The position numbers and the translations under genes were made by a program. 64,000 bases of DNA from Euptelea pleiosperma (lineage: Eukaryota > Streptophyta > Magnoliopsida > Ranunculales > Eupteleaceae), in NCBI GenBank assembly GCA_035048495.1, contig CM068547.1, positions 6,661,700-6,725,699 on the forward strand, read 5' to 3'. This document shows positions 45,201 through 57,470 of this stretch, one piece after another. The stretch's first letter is position 1; every line of letters starts with the position of its first letter. The notes beneath the pieces were generated by a model. The model did no database searches. It worked only from the letters and a program-made list of their open reading frames with translations, and had not been told where the DNA came from.

Positions 45201-46559
45201 TGGCGCGACATTGGCTAATGCATGCAAATGTACATGTTAAACGATTAAAAGTTGGGAAGAAGAGAAAGAAGCCTGAAATTATCAAGTCGGTCATATTTGA
45301 GTTGTCCAACAATCACTCTGGTCTACTCTAATAGAGATAGTAATTATTCCACCCGATCTTGTACTATGACCTTATTCTACTATATAGCCATTAATGATTA
45401 AAGAAGAACAAAACTCTATTCTTACTAGAAACAATAAGTAAATAAAAACACATAGGATGAGAAGTAAATAGAGAGAATGGGAGGACACGAATAAAAATGG
45501 GAGGTCACTTACCTAGATAAGAGGCACGAGTTGGGGAAGGGATGTAGGATCGGTTGCACCTGTGTGAAGGCTTTCTTGATCTAAGAGGGGCGTTGATGCA
45601 AAATTGGAAATCGTCAAGTGGCTCGTATGATTACCACTTGCCGTTGCAGCAACCCCACGACCTGTACGATGCATGAGCAGATGCTCTCTTGTGCCTTAAA
45701 GATGTGGTTGAACAACGATAGACAATGGTAGAGATGTTGATTCGGGAGGGGAAGGTGACGGTCACACAATGGAGGTCTTTAAGGAAGATGACGGCTTCGA
45801 TCTGGTTATACCTGGAGTTTCTTGATCTTGGATGGTGGATGAGGGTTGAATGTCCACCATAACTATCTTTTTATAGGTGGGTTTTGGTATGGGGAAAGGG
45901 TTTAATTGCAACTCAATTAGGTTTGGGAATGAGTCAACAATTTGGGAAAGTATAGGGGTTTCACGGTGGTGATAAGATTTGGGTACCTCTTATAATAAGA
46001 AATATATAATTAAATAACATGGGGATGTGGCTAGGTCGGTTATGGGCTGGGATAAATTTGGAATAGGTTCGGTTTGGTTAGTTGGGTTATGCTTAACCCA
46101 TATATAAAGGTATACTTTAATAGCCAAGTATACATGTATTACTTAATATACATTACCCTATAGTTTGATCATTACATTTAACATGTACACGCATTTTGTA
46201 TATAATATACACACGTACACTTTGATAAAAAATTTAAAATCCATTTTAAAAAATACCTATTCTTGTATCGAAAACTCTCAAATTTGTTTAGGGTCATAAT
46301 TAATATGTTAGGGATTTAAATCAAAAGAAATTTTTTTGGGTGCCATTCCGGACCCCGTGGTCCCGTCGGAATGCCTCTAAGAAAACTTGGAAAAATTGAC
46401 TTTCTCAGAATTTGATGACACTTCACATGGGTGTTCAAAATATTAGCGCATGTTCATAAGTGGAAAAAAATTGAGGAAAAAGAGTTGAAAAATTCAAAAT
46501 TGGCTAAAATACCCCTTTATGGTTTTCAAGGTTTTACAGCAAATTTTCGGGGTTTTACA
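42276..46559. mobile_element. possible long solo LTR or non-coding retroelement
   Basis: It starts TGTCACGCCCCGAATTTCGG, a start used by many plant LTRs, and ends TTCGGGGTTTTACA, with flanks AATAC (42271-42275) and AATAT (46560-46564). No retroelement protein is found inside. A separate element occupies 43873-44967. The pairing of these two ends is an inference. Confidence 0.4.
43873..44967. mobile_element. hAT-like non-coding element, 1.1 kb, perfect 8-bp duplication
   Basis: CAAGGAAATAAATTTC opens it and its near complement GAAATTTATTTCCTTG closes it. CGCTGGAC flanks both sides (43865-43872 and 44968-44975). The interior near both ends is full of GAAATATTTCGAC palindromes. No transposase remains. 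Confidence 0.82.
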
Positions 46560-46868
46560 AATATCTATTATATAGATATATGCATTTAAATAACTTTAGG
46601 TATATGTACTATATCAATGGTTGATTCATTGACCGATATGTACCAAGTATCAGGCATGGTGTCCTACAAGTCTAACTTAGGGACTCGGAGTGTCCAGATG
46701 CCCAAGAGAAGAGTCTAGCTAACACCAGGGCAGTCATGGGAATGCTTGTGTTGGGTTAAAACTTAAACATCAACTGTTTGGTGCCACAGGACATGTATGC
46801 ACTCCTTGAGCGGCAATCAGACGGTTAAGAGTGGCGATTTGGGTGCTAGTGTGGAGATGACGATTCTG
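46560..46868. other. intron sequence, nothing recognised
   Basis: It is AT-rich, with no repeat arms or coding signal seen. Confidence 0.4.
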
Positions 46869-46949
46869 AAAATGTTTAGGGTGCAAAGTGCTTAGGGTAT
46901 TGTCCACTTAGTCAAAAATAAATATCTTCTGTATATATTAAAATATAAA

Positions 46950-47483
46950 CTCAATTTTTTTTGATAAGTATATGTATATTGAAAAAGGGGAAAACCTCTG
47001 AAAAACAACCAAGGCAGCCCTTAAAATGGGCTACAAAGAGAAACTAAGAAGATGGAATCGAAGCCGAAAGAAGCTCCTCCATCGAAAAAACAAAGTAATC
47101 GAAGAAACACCCTTTGAACTGAGGAGAGTAGGAAGACCAAAGATACAATAAAGCCTTTACTCTTATCACTACCCTCGGAATGTCTTCTTCTTTGTTGTCA
47201 TAAATCCGGGCGTTCTTCTCTTTCCAAACTGCCCACAAGATCGCAAACGGAAGGATATGCCATAGGTAACACCCTCTCCTTCAAACGGATTTAGCATGCT
47301 TCCACGAACAAGATCTGTAACATGTTTGGGCAAGACGAAGCTTATGCCAAACAAGGAGAAGAAAATCTGCCATATGGAACTCCTGAAAGAACAATGAATC
47401 ATCACATGGTTAACCGTCTCTCCGCTGGCCTTGCAGAGATGTTCGGCAACATCAATCCCCTATGGATGAGATGGTCCACTGTC
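46950..47483 (-). mobile_element. 5'-truncated L1 LINE between 81-bp direct repeats
   Basis: The minus-strand frames show the end of L1 ORF2 (WAVWKEKNARIYDNKE, preceded by an MIHCSFRSSIWQIFF zinc-region scrap), and the 3' end shows as a T-run at about 46954-46961. Direct repeats 46869-46949 and 47484-47564 flank it, with about 4 differences in 81. The element is 534 bp. Confidence 0.78.
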
Positions 47484-47564
47484 AAAATGTTTAGGGTGCG
47501 AAGTGCTTAGGGTATTGTCCACTTAGACAAAAATAAATATCTTCTGTATATGTTAGAATATAAA

Positions 47565-50500
47565 AAGCAATATTTTAATGTTGTATTCATTTAAGTATAT
47601 AGAGTTTTTTACTGGAAAATGACAGAAGACTATGATACTATAAATTGCTTAGTGACAGATGGTTTCGATGAATCATGGGAGCAGTAGTTGGTACTAGAAG
47701 CAGTTGAATGTTAGGAAGGGGAGCATAAGTGGGACTGATATTTTGGACTGGAAGAAGAAATGTTTTGCTACGAGGTGGCATAATGTTGTGTATAGTTGGT
47801 TGCTGAAATATTTTTTATATTAATTATGTCATATGAGGGGTTCCATGTTCCACAATGAGGAGTGCTCTTGTTCTAACTATAGTGCTGCTACTGTCTGACT
47901 CTGTATCTACATATTATATTTTTGATTAAACCTATTAAGTGAAATGAACTGTGTCATAAAAGGGTGCCAGGGGACAATCCTGGATATCAGGTATATGATT
48001 TTAACGGGTTTGAATTGTGGGAGGCGATTGTAGAAATCTTTTGGGAAAGGTAGTGGATGGAGTTTAAGAAGTAAAGTAGAATAGATGAGGATACGTTAGA
48101 TTCTATTAAGACTTGTGGTGGGGTGATGGCACTCGACACCACTCTTCTCCAAACCTATGTTGGTTAGCTTCTAGAAGGGAAGTTTGGAATGACGAGTGTT
48201 ATGAAGCAAATAGGTAGGTTAATATGGGGCTTTCTCATACAAGAAATATAATGGAAGTACATAATTATCTCAATGAATTGTTTGGAGCAAGTGATTATCT
48301 TAGGAATGGATCGCTAGGAGAGTTTCAAAAACGGGATGGTCTAGATTAGTTCTCTCCTGAGTCTTCCTTCGAGGCCTTGAACTGTTAACTTTATGGTTAA
48401 GGCTCCTCTTTTGGGGTGCTCCTATTCCCCTTGTGGTGGAGTTGTTCGACTAGACAGCAAAACTAGAACAATTCTCACTTGTGAGTTGTGACTACTTGCA
48501 GTTCACCGTGATCCTTTTCGGGAGTGTGATGAGCAGTAGTCTTTGTGTGTAAGTACAGTCTGTAAAGATCTAAAAAATATGTGTGGTGCACATACACATG
48601 CTAGTGTGCCCACCCAAGTTGATCCCAAGATTAAACATCCAATCTATATACTTATATCTTGGACCATTCACCATACTTTTTGTAGAATTCCAAAAGAATG
48701 AGATATGGAAATCATCTGATTGAGTAGTATGCTGCATGGAAGATCTGCTAGGTGGATCCCATCGTATTGGTGTGGTGAGCAGGATGGCTTAGGAGATCAT
48801 GAACCATATTTTCCTTAATATTTTCAGCTGCCAGATTAATGTAGAATTAATTCCGTTGGTTGTGTGGTGTTTGTTGCTTTTACTAGCAAGGGTGGCAGTT
48901 TTAGAGGATGTTAGTGCTGGGGTCCTTATGCCGCATTACTGTGCATATTATGAAAAATCCTTTCCCCTTTCCCTTTCTCTTTTTTCCCTCTCATTTTGGA
49001 GTTGTGGAAACAAAGAAACAATTATATTTTCAAGGTAAAGGTCGATTCTATTGTAAAGGAAATGACAAAAGTTCGTATCATTTTTCACACTATTGCTAAA
49101 TAAACAGTTTAGGGGATTTAGTGGCAATTAATATGAAATAAGCCGTCTGATGACCAAAAGCATCTTGGAATCATTGAACTCTGAAGCAGAATGGGGCTCA
49201 AAGTAGAAGATTTGTGCAAGTATAGATTTGACGATGGTGGTGAGAAGCAAAGTATGCTACTAGAAACCATTAGAGAAGTGAAAACCAGAAAGTTCTTCAA
49301 GAAGTCTTTCTTAAATTAAAATTTGATGATAATCTGCTTCAAATGTGGGGATTTTCTATATATTTATCATTTTTAAAAATGAATATTTTGAAGGGGAAGT
49401 TGGCTTTGTTTTTTGTTAGAGTGAGTTGATGTGGAAGATTCAAGTGAAGTGAAGGGAAGAGAGATATGCTTGGACCTATTGTGAGACTTTTAAAGAATGG
49501 ACAGGTCTCTTAGTTGTAACTTGCAAAAAAAAAACGGTCTCTTAATTGTAGAATTTGACTCGTTATGTGATTAAATGTGTGTCGCGAAAGGATTTGGAAC
49601 CATAAGATTTGCTATATAAGAGTTGGGATTTGTGCGAGGATTAGGTTCTCTCTCTTAAGGCATATATCAAGGGAAGCAATGTTATCAATGCTCTGGTTCA
49701 GAAGGGAATGCCATGATTTTGTTATCAGATAGGGGATTCTGTGTCATTGGAGCTTGCTAAAAGTGTAACAACTCCTCTTGAATATCCATAGTAATTGGTA
49801 AGTCATTGTAGTTTTAGCTGCTTTGTCGTTACCACTTGCTGTGGTGTACAATGAACTTCTAAAGCTAGTTTTCATTGCTTTCTAAAATTCATATTTGCTG
49901 AAGGATCAATAGGAAGTCATCAACTTTTATCTAATTGTTTGCTAGCTTATGTTTATATGATATGCTGAGAAAAGGCAGCTTTTAGACACCAATATGTGAT
50001 TTTTTTATTTTTGAATTTGTCCTTCAAGAATATTGGAGGTGGGCAAGTATCTTTTTCAATATTTCTCAAACTTTTTTGTCCATGGAGGCATGCACATTTT
50101 TCTCTTATATGTGAGATGAATTATTCCATTTCATAATAAGATATAATAGTTTGGCGGTCTCTCATTCAGAGTAAGCTTGAGCATAACCCAATTTGTTACA
50201 TTTTTTGACAATTGTCGTTTGACAATATCACTTTGAAAATTGAAATATTTCTTATAATTTTGCTGCAGTGGTTAATCTATTAGTTGCTTCCACATTACTT
50301 TGATTCTTTATTTCTCCTTGTTATTCATTTATCATTTACTTCAGTTCTTTTGTTATATTTTCTCCTGCTTTGCGGAAGCTGCAAGTCTGCTCCACCTCCA
50401 TGCCTGATGCTTGTTGGCAGCACATTTAACATCCTTAAACAGCATTAAATCTACAGCACCTCTATGCCTGGTGCTTGTTGGCAGCACATTTAACATCCTT

Positions 50501-50943
50501 AAACAGCATTAAATCGATGGCTATTGACTCTCCAAGTAATGTTTTTACTGCTATCTCTAGGTGTCTATGTTTCCACTGAGATGTTTAATTCATTAGGTGG
50601 TTCATGGTTGAATATTTACTTAGCCTCTCACAACTCTTTGCACATTAATCTTTTTCTATTGCCTGTTCAGGTCAGCGTAGCGGAAGAGAATAATATAGTT
50701 CCTACATCATCAGTAAGTTATTCTGAGATTATTATTTTCTTATGGATTAGCAATTTCATACATCATAATGCCTTAGTTTACTATGAATGATGGTGGTGCC
50801 TCAATCTCTGCGTACCAACCTGCCCATGTTCTCATCAGTCAGTACTTTCTAATGCCACTAGGGATTGGATGATCTAACTATCCAGATCCATAAACTTTTT
50901 CATGGACCATTTCTCTTGCTATTGTTGACATTCTAAAATCAAG
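47565..50943. other. large-intron sequence without recognisable genes
   Basis: It is T-rich with scattered short frames on both strands. The only structure seen is a 64-bp tandem duplication at about 50400-50527 (ATGCCTGATGCTTGTTGGC repeated). There are no domains, rRNA or tRNA. Confidence 0.5.
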
Positions 50944-50947
50944 TACC

Positions 50948-53900
50948 TTTTTTTCGTTAAGTATAAGATTTATTGAAGATCGAAAACCAATTGAGCTACA
51001 AAAGGCGAGCCGATCTCCAAAGACCTACTGAAAAGAAACAAGAACGAAAAACCTAGCCGCTTTCCGAAGAGCGTACTAGATCCCAACCAAACACGAAGTC
51101 TTCAAAAAAGAGACCTCTACAATCTTTGGAGGCTTTAGACCACAGGAACAATAAACACTTGATGTCGAGGATAATCGAAGCCACCTCTTCTTCCTTGCCT
51201 TCAGAGACTCTACTGTTCCTTTCCTTCCAAAGACTCCAACAAATCGCAAAAGGAAGGAACCGCCATAAAATAAGACCTCTAGAAGAGAGGGCGAGAGTGT
51301 GCCAACTAGTTACAAAAGCTGATAAGGTTATCCGTCACAACCCAAGACATCCCGAACTCTCAATAAAAGGAAGACCAAATCACTCCCACCACATCACAAT
51401 GCAAGAGTAGGTGGTTAACTAATTACCTGCTGTGCTTGCATATCGAACATAAATCCAATATGATGATCCTTCTTGAAATCAAAAGATCAGTGGTTAGGAT
51501 TTTGTCCAGCAAAGCCGTCTACAAGGAAGAGGTGACCTTGGATGGAATCCTAAATCCCCAAATGAAAGAAGCCGGAAAAGAGGAGCTATCAGGCCATATA
51601 AAAGGAACGAACTGTGAACTGCCCATCTTTGGACCACCTCCATAAGTGGTTGTCCTGAGTTGGAATCGAGAAGAAGCCATGAAGCGCAAGATTAAGTTGG
51701 AAACGATCTCTATCTCCCAATCATTTAAACTTCTCCTAAACTTGAAATTCCACTACACTTTCTCTTTCTCCCGGATCAGGTAGTTAACGACAAAACTATT
51801 CTTCTTATCAGAAATGGAGAAAAGTGCCGAAAAATATTCTTTGAGGGGAGCTTCTCCACACCACCAATCTTCCCAGAATTTGACTCTATCCCCTGTCCCT
51901 ACTTTGTAACGAATCTCTCTAGAGAAAGCCCCATATATCTTCATGACCTCCCTCCAAACACTACAACCATATGTTGTGTGAGCCATAATCCTCTGTGGCT
52001 CTTAAATTTGCACACTGACTTCCAACCAACCAAATGAAATTTACCAATGTTGCCCTTATCATTCCACAAAAGTTCCTCATAAGCCTTTCCAAGGTCTTTG
52101 CCACGCTCTTGGGGATAGAAAAGAGCAGCAAATAATAAATAGGCAAACTAGAGAGGGTGCTCTTAATAAGCACGAGTTTCTCCCCTTTGGAAAGGTACAT
52201 AGTCTTCTAATGGGCAAGCCTACATCCAAATCTCTCGATAACTAGGTCCCAAATAGCCTTAGATCTATAATTCGCCCCTAACGGAAGATCCAGGTACGTA
52301 GTTGGAAAGCTATCAAGACCACACCTCAGGATGTCTGCAAAACTTGCCAAGTTCTCCACCTCTCCCACGCCAAATTTTTTGCCCTTATCTAAGTTGATAT
52401 AGAGACCAGATATTGCCTCGAAACAACACAGAAGCCCTCTCAAGTACCTAAGCTGATGCCTGGACGCCCCCAGAAACACGAGAGTATCATCTACAAATTG
52501 AAGATGGGAAATCATCGGAACTCTTTCGCCAACCACGAAACCTTCCAATTGCACCCCATCCACTGCTCTCGCTACCATTCTCCCCAAAGCCTCTACCACC
52601 ACAATGAATAAAAAGGAAGACAACGAGGCCCTTTGTGTAAGCCCCCTCGAACTCTTGAAATAGTTCGTAGGAGACCCATTGACCAAAATGGAAAAGGAAG
52701 TAGAAGATATACACTTCCCAAATCCACTTTCTTCACTTATCCACGAAACCCATTCTACCAAGCATATAATCCAAGAACTTTCAGTTACATGTTCATACAC
52801 GTTTTCCATGTCAATCTTGCAAACAATGTCCGAAATCCCCTCCCTATCTTGGAATCGATGCACTCATTGGCTAGAAGGACCCCATCATGATCTATCTCCT
52901 TTGCACAAAAGCCCCTTGAGCTGGCGAAATGATCGAAGCTATCACCTTGTGCATTTTGGTTGCAAGCCTCTTGGCAACAATCATATACATGCTACCCACT
53001 AGGCTAATGGGTCTAAATCTCGAAATATCTTCCACTGTGTTTCTTGGGAATCAGAGCAATGAAGGTGCTGTTGGAATTTTAATCCAAATAGCAATCCTCC
53101 TGAAATTCCACCACCAACTTCATGAAATCTTGATCCCACGACATCCCAACATTGCTTAAAAATTCCAAAGAAAAACTGTCGGCCGCTGGTGCCTTATCTC
53201 CTGCCAACTCTGCTACTCAGGCGAGAATCTCTTCCTCCAAAAGAGATCTCAACCAATCACATTCATCGGGAGAGATGCTATCAAAGTGAAGCCCATCCAG
53301 AAAAGGTCTAGCTGTGGTCGGTTCTGAGTATAACTCGGAATAGTAGTATATCACACCCTTTTTGATGCTGTACTTGTCCTCTAGAATGGTACTTTGAATC
53401 TCCAAGCGAGCTAAATGATTAACCCTTCTGTGGGCAATACGATGCAAATGTGTCAATTTTACCCATTTAACCGGAACCGAAAACACCGGTTCTGGTTCCA
53501 CATTTTTGGGAACCGATTAAAAAGGAACCGGAACTGGAATCGAACCGAAAATTATGGTTTCGGTTTCGGGTAGTCTAATATGGAATCGAAACCAATAAGA
53601 ATTGGAACCAAACCAATAAGAACCGGTACCAATGTATAAATATAGTGTAAAAATTCTCATATTCTCAAGATTTGGCCCATTATACTCGGAACCGGAACCA
53701 GAACCGACAGAAATACATAATCGGTTCCGGTTCTGGATCCATCACTTTGAGAAACGGAACTGTTAAGGAACCGAACCGATAAGAACCGGAACTGATTGTT
53801 CCAGTTCTGGCCACCTTAGGAACCGAACCGGAACCTACCCGTTGACACCCCTAATATGATGAAAGAATCTGGTGTTATTATCCCATTCCTTTAACCATCT

Positions 53901-54190
53901 AACCCTTGATTTCTGTCTCCAACTCACTTCCTCCATCTTAACTAGACCCTGGTATTCCGCCTTAAGCTCAATTCTTTTGCACCGATCCTCCAAAGATAGA
54001 GGCTAAATCCTCATTTGCTCTATCAAGAACCGAGATCTCCTCTAACAAGGATGCCAACCTCTGATTTATCCTTCCCAGAACCTCCCGATTCCATTGTTTA
54101 ATCTTCTCTTTGAGAGCTTTAAGCTTCCGCCTGAACACTTCTCCCGCTATTCCAACAAAAGAAAAGGACCTCCACCATTCCTCCACTTTC
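50948..54190 (-). mobile_element. L1-type LINE, 5'-truncated and inactive
   Basis: It reads on the minus strand and ends in a T-run (A-tail) at 50948-50954. The pieces of ORF2 in order: WWRSFSFVG..LKALKEKIKQWNREV (about 54180-53968), a SELYSEP..DGLHFDSIS linker (53501-53217), the RT core (about 53160-52207) with RGLTQRASLSSFLF and LQFVDDTLVF (V for the usual A), then PTTYLDLPLGA, a [15 protein letters not shown] block (52200-51961) and a FWEDWWCG block. The frames are broken, and a hAT MITE interrupts it near 53450-53853. No endonuclease domain remains. It lies antisense in the large intron of the hAT-derived gene. Confidence 0.87.
53450..53853. mobile_element. hAT-type MITE inside the L1 element
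   Basis: TGTCAATTTTACCC..GTTGACACCCCTA with GGAACCGGAACC-type interior, the same family as 18487-18905. The first few bases of the left end are lost. Confidence 0.75.
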
Positions 54191-54663
54191 TGATAACTTG
54201 GAATGTCTGATTGTTGGGAGTTTTGTGCTTGACCTCCAATTCAAGAGTTGGCCCATTGATTGCAGGTTGGATCAGTGCGCATGTGCATTGATTCATTTAA
54301 ATATGGGGCCAACCACCATTACTGGTGGTGATGAGCATTGTGCTATATTTCTCTTCACAAGTGTGGCGAGAGAAGCATTATTGGTTAAAGTTCGCATTTG
54401 TGAATTGGATTGAGTGAAAGGACACATTTCATTATTAAGCTGCTATTCTTTTTCATTTATGCAAGTTTTAATCTTGATGTGCATATTTCTTCTTCTAAAG
54501 TTGATCATTGAATGTTTTAAATCTAACTGGATCATCCATAGTTTTATTTATTTATTTTCGATAACTATCTTCCATATTTATATTTTGAGAACATATAATC
54601 ATGAAATAAAGTAAAAAAATCCTACTTTACGATAAGATTAACCCTATATTTATCTTTTGGCAG
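54191..54663 (+). other. sequence before the coding exon, shared with the pseudogene copy
   Basis: GATTCATTTAAATATGG and neighbouring blocks match 21120-21357. It ends in the acceptor TTTTGGCAG (54655-54663). It may include a further small 5' exon that supplies the first base of the start codon; I could not place it. Confidence 0.45.
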
Positions 54664-57435
54664 TGGTTCGAGAGAAAGATGTGTGTTGGGAATATTGTGA
54701 GAAGCTAGAAGGAAACAAGGTGAGATGTAAATTTTGCCTTAGAGTTTTGAATGGGGGCATTAGTAGATTGAAGCATCATTTATCTCGACTGCCCAGTAAA
54801 GGTGTTCATCCATGTAGCAAAGTAAGGGATGATGTTACTGATAGGGTGAGAGCTATAATAGCAATAAAGGAGGAGGGTAAGGAAGCTGCTAGTGCTAAAA
54901 AACAACGGCTAGCAGAAGCTAAATCTCCTGCAAACATGTCTGGGAGTAAATCCCTCATGTCTATGGAGGCAATATCTCCAATGGGCAAAATATTTCCTTC
55001 TGGAACACAGGTGCCCCCCCCATCTTCCTATGACAGAGAAAATGCAGAGAGAAGTATTGCTTTATTCTTATTTGAAAATAAATTGGACTTCAGTGTTGCA
55101 CGTTCTTCCTCCTATCAGTTAATGATTGATGCGGTAGCAAAGTGTGGTCATGGATTTAGAGGTCCATCCTCAGAAGCCCTGAAGACCACATGGCTGGAAA
55201 GGATCAAATCTGAAGTCAGTGAACAATCAAAAGAAATCGAGAAAGAGTGGGCAATCACAGGTTGTACAATCATTGCAGATACATTGACTGATAATAAGTC
55301 AAGAGCTCTAATAAACTTCTTAGTGTCATCGCCCTCTGGGACCTTCTTCCACAAATCCGTAGACGCTTCGACGTATTTCAAGAACACAAAATGTCTCGCT
55401 GATTTATTTGATTCAGTTATTCAAGATTTTGGCCCAGAAAATGTTGTTCAAGTAATCATGGATAATATGCTGTACTACGTTGGTGTTGGGACTCACATCT
55501 TGCAGAACTACAGCAGCATCTTCTGCACTCCTTGTGCTTCTCATTGTATAAATCTAATCTTGGAAGATTTTTCTAAGATTGATTGGGTGAACAGATGTGT
55601 CTTACAAGCACAATCTGTTTCGAAGTTTATATACAATCAAACATGGCTGCTTGATTTAATGAGAAAATTCACTGGGGGACAAGAACTTGTTCGGACTAGT
55701 ATTACAAAGTCTGCTTCCAATTTTCTGTCCTTGCAGTCCATGTTGAAGCAAAGGTCAAGATTGAAGCATATGTTCAATAGTCCAGAGTATGCATCAAATC
55801 CTGCATATGCAAATAAACCACAGAGCATATCGTGTCTTTCCATTCTCGAGGATAATGATTTCTGGAGGGCAGTTGAAGAGAGTGTGGCCGTTTCTGAGCC
55901 TTTACTGAAAGTATTGAGGGAAGTTGCTGGGGGAAAACCTGCTGTGGGATCTATCTATGAGTCTATGACCCGGGCCAAGGAATCTATAAGGACATATTAC
56001 ATTATGGATGAGATAAAGTGCAAGACATTCCTAGACATTGTGGATAGTAGGTGGCAGAACCAGCTCCATTCGCCTATACATGCAGCAGCAGCATTTTTGA
56101 ATCCTAGTATCCAATACAATCCAGAAGTTAAATTTCTTGGAATTATAAAGGAAGAGTTCATTGCTGTTTTGGAGAAACTGCTTCCAACCCCTGAATCGAG
56201 ACAGGATATGACAGGACAAATTTTTGTGTTTAGAAAGGCACAGGGGATGTTTGGTTGTAACCTAGCTAGGGAGGCACGTAACACAATCTCACCTGGTATG
56301 TACTCGCATCACATTTGCAATTCCAGAGGCACCTTTTATTATTCTGTTTATTGCTATCCCTATTCTTATGTATCACTAGCATGTGATATGGACTATGGAC
56401 TGTCTCATTGATGTCCCTCATTATGATTGGATGATCTAAGTTTCTTAAGTCATACAGTACATGGGTTTCTGTCCCCTAAACTGTTCATGGGTGGTCCAGG
56501 AAATAAAATATCTATCAGATGGGTTTCACTTCTGAAGAATGTGATTCTTGAATATATTGATCACCTTGATGGGCTGAGTTTCTGTGAGGATGGTCTTCAT
56601 GGTGAGGAGATCATCCTCACCAAAAATCAGCCCTTAACTCATATCATGGGCCACACGACCATGTCATTTTATTCCAACCCACACATACACCTATGTATAT
56701 AGGTCCTGTTATTTGACACACCAAAAAATGACATGCAAAATAACGTTCCATGTGGGGCCTACATGGAGATGAGTTAAGGGCTGATTTTTTGAGAGAATAA
56801 TCCTCCGAGCCTCACCATGGAGAACATGCTCACAAAAAATCAGTTCATTTCGATATTTCTAGACCTATGAAAAATGGGTTACAAGTTAAGGAAACATGGA
56901 CCATCCATTTTGCTGAAAATTAAGTACACATCTGATAGGTTTACAAGTTTCAGAATGGGCTGATTTTTTTGTAAGCATGTTCTCCATGGTGAGGAGATCA
57001 TCGTCACAACAGAATCAGCCCTTAACCATGTGGGTATAGGGTCCTATTATTTTGACATGCCAAAAAGCGACACGCAAAATAACATTCCTTGTGGGGCCCA
57101 TATGGGGATGATTTAAGGGCTGATGTTTTGTGAGGATGGTCTTCTCACCATGGAGGACAGGCCCACAACAAATCAGCTCATTTCGACATTTCTAGCCCTA
57201 TGAAAAATGGCTTACAATTTGAGGAAAATGAAATGTCCATTTTGCTGTAATTTTAGGTACACATCTAATAGGGTTAGAAGTTTCACAATCTGTTTACCAA
57301 GCTCACCATTTAAAGCTATGTGAGCATGCTCTCCATGGTCAGGAGATCATCCTAAAAAAATCAGCCCTTAATTCATCCCAAGTGGGCCCCACAAGGAATG
57401 TTAGTTTTTGTCACTTTTTGGCGTGTCAAAACAAT

Positions 57436-57470
<35 letters not shown>

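Noticed and set aside
52633..53002. plus-strand genes of 85-107 codons
   Set aside because: They are the antisense shadow of the L1 reverse transcriptase.
54414..54614. small membrane protein
   Set aside because: A hydrophobic AT-rich frame in intron sequence; the duplicated locus does not preserve it.
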